DNA of 64,000 bases, from contig CBFHZN010000001.1 in assembly GCA_965660355.1 (NCBI GenBank), forward strand, positions 1 through 64,000, read 5' to 3'. Numbering within the stretch: position 1 is the stretch's first letter; the number at the start of each line of letters is the position of its first letter. Under the pieces are notes generated by a model. The model made no database searches. It was not told the DNA's origin and saw only the letters and a list, made by a program, of their open reading frames with translations. The stretch is from CAJXVY01 sp965660355. GTDB taxonomy: Bacteria > Actinomycetota > Actinomycetes > Actinomycetales > Microbacteriaceae. Shown piece after piece: positions 7,692-16,039 of this stretch. The position numbers and the translations under genes are program-made.

Positions 7692-9032
7692 ATGGAGAAG
7701 CAGCAAGAATTTGTTCTGAGAACCATCGAGGAGCGAGGGGTTAAATTCATCCGACTTTGGTTTACGGATGTTGCCGGATCACTTAAGTCTGTGGCGGTCG
7801 CTCCGGCTGAAATTGAGGGCGCCTTTGAAGAAGGTATTGGCTTTGATGGTTCAAGCATTGAGGGTCTGAGTCGAAACAGTGAGGCCGATATGTTGGCCAT
7901 GCCAGACCCAACAACTTTTCAGATTCTTCCCTGGAGGGGGGCTGTTGATTCAACTGCCAGGATGTTTTGCGATATAGCTAATCCTGATGGAACACCAGCT
8001 AGCAGTGACCCCAGAAACGTTTTACGCAGAGCGATGGATAAAGCCCGTGACATGGGATTCAATTTCTACATACATCCTGAAATTGAGTTCTATCTTTTGA
8101 AATCGGCAGAACTTGGTGCGGATGGTTTTCCAGAACCAGTTGACACGGCGGGTTATTTTGACAATGTTCCGGGTGGAACAGCCCATGATTTCAGAAGATC
8201 GGCTGTGACCATGTTGGAAAACATGGGTATATCAGTTGAATTTAGTCACCACGAGGCTGGTGCCGGGCAAAACGAAATTGACCTGCGCTACGCCGACGCT
8301 TTGACAATGGCAGACAACATCATGACTTTTAGGGCGGTAGTGAAAGAGGTCGCCATCGAGCAGGGCGTTTATGCCACTTTTATGCCGAAGCCATTCAATG
8401 ACCAACCTGGTAGCGGAATGCACACCCACATGTCGCTATTCGAGGGAGATCAGAATGCCTTTTTTGATGCAGGTGCTCAGTATCAGCTTTCCAAAACCGC
8501 TAGAAGATTCATGGCGGGAGTCCTCAGGCACGCACCTGAAATCACTGCCGTCACCAATCAGTTTGTGAACTCTTATAAACGACTTTGGTCTGGGGGAGAA
8601 GCTCCTTCGCATGTTGCTTGGGGACATAACAACCGCTCAGCACTTTTGAGGGTGCCACTTCACAAACCCGGCAAAACACAATCCACCCGTTTGGAATACC
8701 GAGCAATTGACAGTGCGGCAAACCCTTATCTCTCTTACGCCTTGATTTTGGGTGCTGGACTAAAGGGAATTGAAAACCAGTATGAACTGCCCGATGAGAC
8801 TCTGGATGATGTGTGGACACTAAGTGATAACGAACGCAAGGCTATGGGTATTGAAGGCTTACCTCAGTCATTGAATCAAGCCATCTCCAAATTGGAAGAC
8901 AGTGAGCTTGCAGCAGAGGTTTTAGGCGAAAGTGTTTTTGACTTTGTTCTCAGAAACAAAAAACGTGAGTGGTCAGACTACAGAGCTCAGGTGACGCCTT
9001 TCGAACTTAGGCAAAACCTGCTGAATCTATAA
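7692..9032 (+). CDS. glnA2: Glutamine synthetase, GlnA2-like
   Basis: A type I glutamine synthetase (glutamate + ammonia + ATP) of 446 residues. The core is intact: FDGSSIEGL, HPEIEFYLL, the AGAGQNEIDLRYAD metal region, GSGMHTHMSL, VNSYKRL, NRSALLRVP and the LEYRAIDSAANPYL segment. The adenylylation motif found in the second copy (LYELPPEE) is replaced by a different sequence (LDDVWTLSDNER), so this enzyme is probably not controlled by GlnE. That and its place directly before glnE match GlnA2 of other Actinobacteria. AGGAGG stands seven bases before the ATG. Confidence 0.93.
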   Translation: MEKQQEFVLRTIEERGVKFIRLWFTDVAGSLKSVAVAPAEIEGAFEEGIGFDGSSIEGLSRNSEADMLAMPDPTTFQILPWRGAVDSTARMFCDIANPDGTPASSDPRNVLRRAMDKARDMGFNFYIHPEIEFYLLKSAELGADGFPEPVDTAGYFDNVPGGTAHDFRRSAVTMLENMGISVEFSHHEAGAGQNEIDLRYADALTMADNIMTFRAVVKEVAIEQGVYATFMPKPFNDQPGSGMHTHMSLFEGDQNAFFDAGAQYQLSKTARRFMAGVLRHAPEITAVTNQFVNSYKRLWSGGEAPSHVAWGHNNRSALLRVPLHKPGKTQSTRLEYRAIDSAANPYLSYALILGAGLKGIENQYELPDETLDDVWTLSDNERKAMGIEGLPQSLNQAISKLEDSELAAEVLGESVFDFVLRNKKREWSDYRAQVTPFELRQNLLNL

Positions 9033-11900
9033 ATGGAAAAATACCGTCAGGGAGCGCTTTCTGAACTAGCCCGTCAGGGTTTTAGGGACCTTTCGGCGGC
9101 GCTTGCAGACCTGGATACCCTGGTTGAACTTTTGGGTGATGTTGCGCACTCTGCAACTCATTATCTTTCCATGGGGGCTGACCCTGATTCAGCCTTGCGT
9201 TTTTCCGTTGAATTGGCATCCGTCGATCCAAAGCGGTTGAAAAAAGTAATAGCCAATGATGTTTCAGCGACTGCCTATTTCAAATCTGTTGCGGTCAGTG
9301 AAGGCGTTCAGTCAATCCTTAGAAGAAACCCAGAGTATCTGGATGTTTATCTTGCTAAGAATTACCTTCTGAATAAACAATTTATGTCCTCTGAGCTAAA
9401 AAACTCAGAGGACCAAGACTCACTTCGCAGGAATTATAGAAAACAGCTTTTATCAATCATTGCTTTCGATGTTTCAAATACTCCAAAAGAATCCTTTGAG
9501 CGGGTCTCGGCAATGTTGGCAGATTTAGCATCCGCGGTTTTGCAACGAGCCTTCGAACTTGCCTGCATAGAAAACGAAGTGGCAGAAGATTTCAAAATGG
9601 CAATAATTGCCATGGGAAAAACAGGTGGTCGAGAGCTGAATTACATCAGTGACGTCGATGTGATTTTTGTTGCTGGTGATGAGCTCAATGATGACGAAAT
9701 GCAAATTGCCACAAAATTAGCCAATCGATTGATGCGCATTATTGATGCAACATCTGCTGAACCTGGTTTGTGGGAAGTGGACCCAAACCTCAGGCCCGAA
9801 GGTAAAGATGGGGCAATGGTTCGCCGTCTGAAATCGCACCTCAATTACTACCAAAAATGGGCCAAAAACTGGGAGTTCCAAGCTCTAATAAAAGCTCGCT
9901 TTATTGCAGGTGATGAGCAAACCGGCAAAGACTATGAACAAACCGTGGGTGTGCTCGCATGGGACTCGCTAGATAGTTCCAGGGTTGTTGAGGAAGTGCG
10001 GGGAATGCGCCAAAGAGTGTTGGATAACCTGCCCCCAGAGCAAAAAGAGTCCAACCTGAAATTGGGTCACGGCGGATTGCGAGATGTTGAATTTACGATT
10101 CAGCTTTTGCAACTTGTACACGGTCGGCATGATGACTCTGTTAGAAGTGCGAACACCCTAGAGGCAATTCAGGCTCTGACTGATGCCAGTTATCTCGGCA
10201 GAAAAGATGCGAAGGCTTTCACCGAGCACTATAAGTTTTTGCGTTCAGTAGAGCACCGCTTGCAACTTAGAGGTCTAAAGCGAACGCATTTACTACCCCA
10301 GGCTGATCAAATGCGGGAGATTTCAAGATCCCTTGATCCAACAAAAGACCCAGCGAGTTTTTCCAATTCTCTGGCGGAAGTCAGAAAAGAAGTTAGGGAA
10401 ATGCATGAAAATGTATTTTTCAGGCCACTTTTGAACATGGTTGCTGATCTCGATGCCGATGATTTCACTCTGCAGGAGGAAGACACCCGGAATCGACTGC
10501 AGGCTTTGGGGTTTTCAGACCCTAAGGCGGCCCTGGGTCACATCAGAGCACTAACAAAAGGTGTTTCCAGACGCGCAAGTATTCAGCGTCAACTGCTCCC
10601 CGTGATGCTTAGACTGCTTTCCGAAGGCGACAACCCTGACAGGGCCCTGATTGGGTTTAGAAGGCTCAGTGAAGACCTTGGAGACTCGCATTGGTTTTTG
10701 GGGATGCTACGAGATTCATCTGGCGCTGCAGAAAACCTGTGCTCACTGCTTGGTTTTAGTTTGCTTGCCAGCAATCTCTTGGAGAGAAATCCCCAGGCAA
10801 CAGCATGGCTAGCCGAGCCCGCCCAACGAAAGCCCAGAAGCAAAGCGGGTATTCAAATAGAGGCTGATGCGGTTTTCGATAGACATGAAGAGCGTGAGAA
10901 ACGAATTAGAGGTATCCAAAGATTGCGCCGAAAGGAGTCGTTGAGAATTGCCATGGCTGGCATTTTCGGCGATGCAGATCTGGAGCAATTGCAGAACGGG
11001 CTCAGTGATGTTTATGAGATCTATCTAGAAAACATTGCCAAGGAAGTCACCCAGGACTTGGAAATGGATTTGGGAATCATTGCTATGGGGAGATTCGGGG
11101 GACGAGAACTGGGGTTTGGCTCGGATGCAGATATCGTTTTTGTTTACGACGGTGAGAGCGCGAGTGCTTCAGTTGCCGAGCAGGCTGTGAGTGCAATACG
11201 AGAAGCCACCAAAGACTCTGTGATGGAATTTGAACTTGATTTGGACCTAAGGCCAGAAGGTAAAAAAGGTCCAATTGTCAGGTCAATGGAAAGCTATCGG
11301 GCTTATTACGAAAAATGGGGTGAAATATGGGAGGCGCAAGCCCTTTTGCGCTCCAGACCGATTTTCGGATCTGAAAAGCTCCGAGATGATTTCATCCGCA
11401 TGAGTGATCAGTATCGTTATCCAGAAAACATAACGGATGCGAACATCAGAGAAATCAGAAGAATCAAAGCAAGGGTGGAAAATGAGAGACTACCCATGGG
11501 AGCAGACCCTGCAAGACATCTAAAGCTGGGCCGAGGCTCAATCAGTGATGTCGAGTGGTTGGTGCAGATGTATCAGCTCAGATACGGAAATATTTATAAA
11601 AACATTCAAACCCCTTTCACCCTGAAGGCACTTTTCGAGATGAGTGAATCTGGATTGATTTCAGAAGAGGACAGGGAGATATTGCAAACAGCCTGGAAAA
11701 CAGCATCATCAATACGCTCGGGTATTGTTTTGGCCACAGGTAAGAAAAATGACACCCTGCCTAATGACCAAAGAGTTCTTGATTCCATTAGACGACTCAC
11801 AGATTTGCCAGAAGTTGAATCCGGAGCCGATTTAGAGCAGTTTTATTTGGCTGCCAGCCGAAAAGCACGAGTGGTGTTTGAAAGATTATTCTTCGAATAA
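9033..11900 (+). CDS. glnE: Glutamine synthetase adenylyltransferase / deadenylase
   Basis: Attaches and removes AMP on the regulatory tyrosine of glutamine synthetase according to nitrogen status. The 955 residues contain two nucleotidyltransferase domains: an N-terminal one with GRELNYISDVDVIFV (about residues 198-212, deadenylase) and a C-terminal one with GRELGFGSDADIVFVYD (about 690, adenylyltransferase), each followed by a helical domain with the repeated motif LRPEGKxG. It starts at the base after the glnA2 stop (TAA ATG) and must be translated from the same message. The likely substrate is the converging glnA product. Confidence 0.96.
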   Translation: MEKYRQGALSELARQGFRDLSAALADLDTLVELLGDVAHSATHYLSMGADPDSALRFSVELASVDPKRLKKVIANDVSATAYFKSVAVSEGVQSILRRNPEYLDVYLAKNYLLNKQFMSSELKNSEDQDSLRRNYRKQLLSIIAFDVSNTPKESFERVSAMLADLASAVLQRAFELACIENEVAEDFKMAIIAMGKTGGRELNYISDVDVIFVAGDELNDDEMQIATKLANRLMRIIDATSAEPGLWEVDPNLRPEGKDGAMVRRLKSHLNYYQKWAKNWEFQALIKARFIAGDEQTGKDYEQTVGVLAWDSLDSSRVVEEVRGMRQRVLDNLPPEQKESNLKLGHGGLRDVEFTIQLLQLVHGRHDDSVRSANTLEAIQALTDASYLGRKDAKAFTEHYKFLRSVEHRLQLRGLKRTHLLPQADQMREISRSLDPTKDPASFSNSLAEVRKEVREMHENVFFRPLLNMVADLDADDFTLQEEDTRNRLQALGFSDPKAALGHIRALTKGVSRRASIQRQLLPVMLRLLSEGDNPDRALIGFRRLSEDLGDSHWFLGMLRDSSGAAENLCSLLGFSLLASNLLERNPQATAWLAEPAQRKPRSKAGIQIEADAVFDRHEEREKRIRGIQRLRRKESLRIAMAGIFGDADLEQLQNGLSDVYEIYLENIAKEVTQDLEMDLGIIAMGRFGGRELGFGSDADIVFVYDGESASASVAEQAVSAIREATKDSVMEFELDLDLRPEGKKGPIVRSMESYRAYYEKWGEIWEAQALLRSRPIFGSEKLRDDFIRMSDQYRYPENITDANIREIRRIKARVENERLPMGADPARHLKLGRGSISDVEWLVQMYQLRYGNIYKNIQTPFTLKALFEMSESGLISEEDREILQTAWKTASSIRSGIVLATGKKNDTLPNDQRVLDSIRRLTDLPEVESGADLEQFYLAASRKARVVFERLFFE

Positions 11901-11931
11901 AAAAAACCGCCTCCTAAGAGGCGGTTTTTTT
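11901..11931. terminator. Bidirectional terminator between glnE and glnA
   Basis: AAAAAACCGCCTC, loop CTAA, GAGGCGGTTTTTTT. The 7-bp GC-rich stem is flanked by an A-tract on one side and a T-tract on the other, so it can end both converging transcripts. Confidence 0.92.
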
Positions 11932-11943
11932 GCTTAGATCTAT

Positions 11944-13368
11944 CTACACACCGTAATAAAGCTCAAACTCAAATGGGTGTGGTCTTGCTGCAAGCTCCTG
12001 GATTTCATTTACTCGCTTATATTCAATCCAGTTCTCGATTAGTTCCTTAGAGAACACGCCACCCTCTGTTAGGTATTCGTGGTCTTCTTCCAGAGCCTCC
12101 AAAACACGATCCAAACTGGTTGGAACCTGCGGAATGTTCTTTGCTTCCTCTGGAGGAAGTTCGTATAGGTCCTTATCAACTGGCTCGTGTGGCTCGATTC
12201 GGTTTTTGATTCCATCAATTCCAGCCATCAGCATTGCAGCGAAGGCAAGGTATGGAGAACCGGAGCTGTCTGGTGCTCGGAACTCGATGCGCTTCGCCTT
12301 TGGATTTGTGCCAGTCAATGGGATACGGATTGCAGCTGAGCGGTTTCCAGCAGAGTAAACAAGGTTTACTGGTGCCTCGAAGCCCTTCACCAATCGGTGA
12401 TAGCTGTTCAGACTTGGGTTTGTGAATGCCAGCAGTGATGGTGCGTGGCGCAGGATTCCACCGATGTACCAACGTGCAGTGTCACTCAATCCGCCGTAAC
12501 CACTCTCGTCATAAAACAGTGGCTCGCCATCTTTCCAGAGTGACTGGTGAACGTGCATTCCTGAGCCGTTGTCGTTGTACATGGGCTTTGGCATGAAGGT
12601 GGCTGTTTTTCCATACTGGTTAGCAACATTTTTGACGATGTATTTGAACTTCAAAAGGTCATCTGCGGCGTGAACCATGGTGTCAAAGCGGTAGTTGATT
12701 TCGGACTGTCCAGCCGTTCCAACCTCGTGGTGGCTTCGCTCTACCTGCAATCCCGCAGCCTCTAGCTCCAAAACAATTGCATCACGGATGTCTGCTAGGT
12801 GGTCCACGGGTGAGACTGGGAAGTAACCTGCCTTGTGCGGGGTCTTGTGACCCAGGTTTCCACCCTCTTCGTCTTTCGCTGAGTTCCATGGGCCCTCAAC
12901 GCTGTCTACCTCGTAGTAGCTGATATTTGGTTGAACGGTGTGTCTAACAGAGTCAAAGATAAAAAACTCTGCTTCTGGGGCGAAAAACGCTGTGTCCGCA
13001 ATGCCGGTGGTCGCAAGGTATGCTTCAGCTTTTTTGGCAACCTGTCTTGGATCACGGGTGTAAATCTCACCATTTCGTGGGTTGTAGATGTCGAAGGTGA
13101 TAATCAGAGTTTTTTCAATCCTGAATGGATCTAGGTAAGCGGTTGTCACATCTGGAATCAGTTGCATATCTGATTCGTGGATGTCTGCGAATCCTCTAAT
13201 GGAGGAGCCATCGAACAGCTGACCATTTGTAAAGAAGTCTTCATCCACGGCCTTGGCTGGCAGATTAAAGTGTTGCTGAACGCCGGGAAGATCACTAAAC
13301 CTGACATCGACGAATTTGACATCCTCTTCTTGGATGTATTTCATTACTTCTGAGGCACTGCTAAACAT
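11944..13368 (-). CDS. glnA: Glutamine synthetase type I (GlnA1)
   Basis: Main ammonium-assimilating glutamine synthetase, 474 residues. Core motifs: FDGSSIRGF, APEAEFFIF, GTAGQSEINYRFD, GSGMHVHQSLW, LNSYHRLVKGFEAP, GNRSAAIRIP and RIEFRAPD. Unlike GlnA2 it keeps the adenylylation motif DLYELPPEE (Tyr near residue 400), making it the target of GlnE encoded next door. GAAAGGATACAA gives a good Shine-Dalgarno sequence before the ATG. A GlnR-like half site lies 52 bases upstream, shared with amtB. Confidence 0.97.
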   Translation of the reverse strand: MFSSASEVMKYIQEEDVKFVDVRFSDLPGVQQHFNLPAKAVDEDFFTNGQLFDGSSIRGFADIHESDMQLIPDVTTAYLDPFRIEKTLIITFDIYNPRNGEIYTRDPRQVAKKAEAYLATTGIADTAFFAPEAEFFIFDSVRHTVQPNISYYEVDSVEGPWNSAKDEEGGNLGHKTPHKAGYFPVSPVDHLADIRDAIVLELEAAGLQVERSHHEVGTAGQSEINYRFDTMVHAADDLLKFKYIVKNVANQYGKTATFMPKPMYNDNGSGMHVHQSLWKDGEPLFYDESGYGGLSDTARWYIGGILRHAPSLLAFTNPSLNSYHRLVKGFEAPVNLVYSAGNRSAAIRIPLTGTNPKAKRIEFRAPDSSGSPYLAFAAMLMAGIDGIKNRIEPHEPVDKDLYELPPEEAKNIPQVPTSLDRVLEALEEDHEYLTEGGVFSKELIENWIEYKRVNEIQELAARPHPFEFELYYGV

Positions 13369-13420
13369 TTGTATCCTTTCAAATCAGCACTGCTGTTTTC
13401 ACTAAAACTACTGGTTGAAT

Positions 13421-13436
13421 GTTTCAGCAATGTAAA
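13421..13436 (-). promoter_or_regulatory. GlnR-like half site upstream of glnA
   Basis: On the minus strand the sequence is TTTAC-ATTGCT-GAAAC, which fits the GlnR a-site consensus (GTNAC-n6-GAAAC) at all but the first G. The same arrangement occurs before amtB at 43818. The b-site that would follow in phase is not recognisable here. Confidence 0.45.
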
Positions 13437-13438
13437 AA

Positions 13439-14128
13439 CTACATTTTTCTTGAAGGTCTGAAATTCATTGGGTCAATGCCCTTGGGGATTGGCATAGTGT
13501 TTCCCAAAGCCTCCAAGCGCTTGGCCACAATCCGTATTTCCCCCCTCGAAAGTTGTTTCTTGCCTGCTTTTACCGATTTCATCATTTTGTGCAATCGAAC
13601 CTGATCCTTATTGGTCCCAACAACAATCCGCTTGATGTGGACATTTGGCACTGCACGATGAATCTTTCTCGTTTCATCATCGAATAACTTTTTTAGTTTG
13701 GCTGAGTCTCCCTCGCCAATCAGGTTCACACCGGTTTTACCGATTACTCGATACACGGCATCTTTAGTTCGGGCGTTTACCTGAACTGGTTGTGAAGCCC
13801 CAGTCCAACTTCCACGAAGCGAGGATTGAATTACCGCACCAACTGCTCCTGACTGCCCTTCTATTTGCGCAAAAGCGGCTTGTTCGGCCTTTCTGGACAT
13901 AATGACCATAGCTAATAACACGGCCGTCAGTGTTGAGCTTACCCCCCACAGTGCTAACAGCCACGGGTTTCCCTCGGAACTAAAAAATCCAATGGCAAAA
14001 ACACCAAGGCCTGCCAATACTCCAACCCCCAGTGCAATCCACACAGATGATGGGTCTGCTTTGGCGGTTACCTTATAGGCGCGCCACAGTTGTCTAAGTC
14101 TTCCTGGTTGCTTATCTTTTTTAGCCAT
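13439..14128 (-). CDS. DUF4191 membrane protein
   Basis: A 229-residue actinobacterial family encoded beside lipA. After a basic N-terminus (MAKKDKQPGR) come two hydrophobic helices (about 29-48 and 56-73), then a soluble cytoplasmic domain of about 150 residues, basic and with little low-complexity sequence. No function is known. The ATG at 14128 has no Shine-Dalgarno sequence but sits six bases after a TAAGCT -10 box in the 12-base gap after lipA, so it probably has its own leaderless promoter. Confidence 0.88.
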   Translation of the reverse strand: MAKKDKQPGRLRQLWRAYKVTAKADPSSVWIALGVGVLAGLGVFAIGFFSSEGNPWLLALWGVSSTLTAVLLAMVIMSRKAEQAAFAQIEGQSGAVGAVIQSSLRGSWTGASQPVQVNARTKDAVYRVIGKTGVNLIGEGDSAKLKKLFDDETRKIHRAVPNVHIKRIVVGTNKDQVRLHKMMKSVKAGKKQLSRGEIRIVAKRLEALGNTMPIPKGIDPMNFRPSRKM

Positions 14129-14134
14129 TTGGAC

Positions 14135-14140
14135 AGCTTA
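14135..14140 (-). promoter_or_regulatory. -10 box of DUF4191 gene (leaderless)
   Basis: TAAGCT immediately after the lipA stop codon and six bases before the ATG at 14128. Confidence 0.5.
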
Positions 14141-15133
14141 CTAAACCGCTTGCGCGAACCCTTCCGCAGCCTTGTCTGCTAAGTGCTGCAACTCCTCTGG
14201 AATTTCTCTTTCCAGTCGCTGCATGGTTTGCGCCCAGAGTCTGCCCGCTCGGTAGCTTGAACGAACCAGAGGGCCACTCATAACCCCGTGGAAACCAATC
14301 TCCAAAGCCTCATCTTTTAATTCAACAAACTCCTGTGGTTTCACCCATCTGTCAACGGGTAGATGCCTTGGTGATGGTCGCAGGTATTGGGTAATGGTGA
14401 TGATGTCACAGCCTGCGTTGTGCAGATCTCTCAGGGCTTCGCTGATCTCTTCGCGGGTTTCACCCATTCCTAAAATCAGGTTGGACTTGGTGATCATTCC
14501 AGCCTTTTTTGCCATGGAAATTACATCCATCGAACGCTGATAATTGAACGCTGGCCTGATTCTTTTGAAAATTCTGGGAACTGTCTCCACGTTGTGAGCA
14601 AAAACCTCCGGCTCCGCATCAAAGATTCTTTGCAGCAATGTTTCATTCCCAGTGAAATCGGGAACCAAGATCTCCACTCCTGTCCCGGGTGATTTTTTGT
14701 GAATCTGCCTAATTGTCTGGGCGTATAACCAGGCACCCTCATCTGGGAGATCATCTCTTGCAACTCCAGTTACAGTTGCATATCGAAGCTCCATTTCCTT
14801 AACGCTGATTGCAACCCGGCGAGGCTCGTCGGCATCGAAGGCGGCCGGCTTGCCGGTGTCAATTTGGCAAAAGTCACACCTACGAGTGCATTGGGATCCA
14901 CCAATGAGAAAAGTAGCCTCTCGGTCTTCCCAGCATTCGAATATGTTAGGACAGCCTGCCTCTTGGCAAACGGTGTGTAGGTTTTTGTCCTGCACCAGAT
15001 TGTGCATGGCTTTATATTCTGGGCCCATTTTGGCGGTGGTTTTTATCCATTCGGGTTTTTTCTCAATTGGGGTTTGAGAGTTCTTAACCTCTAAACGGAG
15101 TAATTTTTTTTCACCTTGCTGGCTCATGCTCAC
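14141..15133 (-). CDS. lipA: Lipoyl synthase
   Basis: Radical-SAM enzyme that inserts two sulfurs into protein-bound octanoate to make the lipoyl cofactor. The 330-residue sequence has both iron-sulfur sites: auxiliary cluster Cys56, Cys61, Cys67 and the SAM cluster Cys82, Cys86, Cys89 (CTRRCDFC). A C-terminal SSYRAG region is also as expected. GTG at 15133 or ATG at 15127 could start it; I kept the GTG, with GGGAAAG upstream. It overlaps the end of lipB by 23 bases, so the two are translated together and serve the lipoyl-bearing E2 encoded nearby. Confidence 0.97.
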   Translation of the reverse strand: MSMSQQGEKKLLRLEVKNSQTPIEKKPEWIKTTAKMGPEYKAMHNLVQDKNLHTVCQEAGCPNIFECWEDREATFLIGGSQCTRRCDFCQIDTGKPAAFDADEPRRVAISVKEMELRYATVTGVARDDLPDEGAWLYAQTIRQIHKKSPGTGVEILVPDFTGNETLLQRIFDAEPEVFAHNVETVPRIFKRIRPAFNYQRSMDVISMAKKAGMITKSNLILGMGETREEISEALRDLHNAGCDIITITQYLRPSPRHLPVDRWVKPQEFVELKDEALEIGFHGVMSGPLVRSSYRAGRLWAQTMQRLEREIPEELQHLADKAAEGFAQAV

Positions 15134-15758
15134 CTATCTTTCCCATCAATCCCATCACACTTTTACTGACTTCCGCTAATTGAACTTCTCTTCCTAAAAC
15201 CTTTGACATCGTGGTTACCCCCGCATCTTCTATTCCGCAGGGGATGAAAGATTCATACGGCGCTAACGAATTATTTACATTCAGAGCGAATCCGTGCATG
15301 GTGATTTTTTCACTAACGCGTATGCCAATAGCTGCTATTTTTTCTTCTCCCGCTGAGCCGTCAACCCAAACGCCGCTGCGCCCATCAACCGTTTTAGATT
15401 CAATTCCATAAATATCCAACACTCTAATGAGGGTCTTTTCTAACCAGCGAACATAGCCAACCACGTCAATTGGTTGAGGTAGTCGCATTATTGGATAGCC
15501 AATTAATTGCCCCGGTCCATGCCAGGTTATTTTGCCCCCGCGGTTGGTTTGAATAACCTCTGTTCCGTCTTTCGGTAGTTCATGTTCTTCACTTCGTTTG
15601 CCCGCGGTGTAAACGGGGGAGTGTTCTAATAGCAACACGCTGTCTTCCTTGTTGCCCGATGCAACCTGAGCATGAAGATCGTTCTGAAGCCTTAGGCCTT
15701 CCAAGTATCCAATCGGACCTTTATCCAAAAGATCGATGAACTCAGGCAAGGTAAACAA
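15111..15758 (-). CDS. lipB: Octanoyl-[ACP]:protein N-octanoyltransferase
   Basis: Moves octanoate from acyl carrier protein to the lipoyl lysine of target proteins, the step before LipA. Seen: RGGKITWHGPGQLIGYPI, the KIAAIGIRV lysine and the FIPCGIED cysteine that form the acyl-transfer pair. The 215-residue length fits. The TTG at 15758 lies directly against its Shine-Dalgarno-like GAAAG; a second TTG nine bases downstream of that motif (15749) would give better spacing, so the start is uncertain by three codons. Confidence 0.94.
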   Translation of the reverse strand: MFTLPEFIDLLDKGPIGYLEGLRLQNDLHAQVASGNKEDSVLLLEHSPVYTAGKRSEEHELPKDGTEVIQTNRGGKITWHGPGQLIGYPIMRLPQPIDVVGYVRWLEKTLIRVLDIYGIESKTVDGRSGVWVDGSAGEEKIAAIGIRVSEKITMHGFALNVNNSLAPYESFIPCGIEDAGVTTMSKVLGREVQLAEVSKSVMGLMGKIGEHEPAR

Positions 15759-15774
15759 CTTTCAGTGAGTTTCT

Positions 15775-15792
15775 AACAACCGAAAGGTTGTT
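15775..15792. repeat. Perfect hairpin with GAAA loop between lipB and the orphan gene
   Basis: AACAACC, GAAA, GGTTGTT: a 7-bp stem closed by a GNRA-type loop in the divergent gap. It could be an operator or a structured leader of lipB; there is no U-tract, so it is not a standard terminator. Confidence 0.5.
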
Positions 15793-15817
15793 TCGAATAG
15801 TGATCATCCTGTCCTTC

Positions 15818-15823
15818 TATTCT
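15818..15823 (+). promoter_or_regulatory. -10 box of the small orphan gene (leaderless)
   Basis: TATTCT ending six bases before the ATG at 15830; no Shine-Dalgarno sequence. Confidence 0.4.
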
Positions 15824-15829
15824 GTGGCT

Positions 15830-16039
15830 ATGAGATTACATTTCTACCGATTTGGGTTGTGCATACAGCTGGGGCGAAGGTTTTATCCTGTTTATCCCGC
15901 CTGGACCAGTTACGCTCAATTGTCTAACCTCAATCCAAAAATGAACACCAAGGGAAGGATTTATTTTGAAAAACTTCCGAAGGTGGTTCAATTTCGGAAA
16001 CAGCAATTCAATCCCGCAGAAGGCTGGTTAGATTCCTAA
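15830..16039 (+). CDS. Small basic protein of unknown function
   Basis: A 69-residue, Arg/Lys and aromatic-rich protein (FYPVYPAW, NPKMNTKGRIYFEKLPK, NPAEGWLDS) filling the 269-base gap between lipB and the E2 gene. I do not recognise it. In favour of coding: a -10 box placed as in the other leaderless genes of this window, and balanced amino-acid use with motif-like aromatic repeats. Against: short length and no known homologue I can name. A longer frame from 15788 would run through the hairpin and is less likely. Its stop lies 12 bases inside the converging E2 gene. Confidence 0.45.
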   Translation: MRLHFYRFGLCIQLGRRFYPVYPAWTSYAQLSNLNPKMNTKGRIYFEKLPKVVQFRKQQFNPAEGWLDS

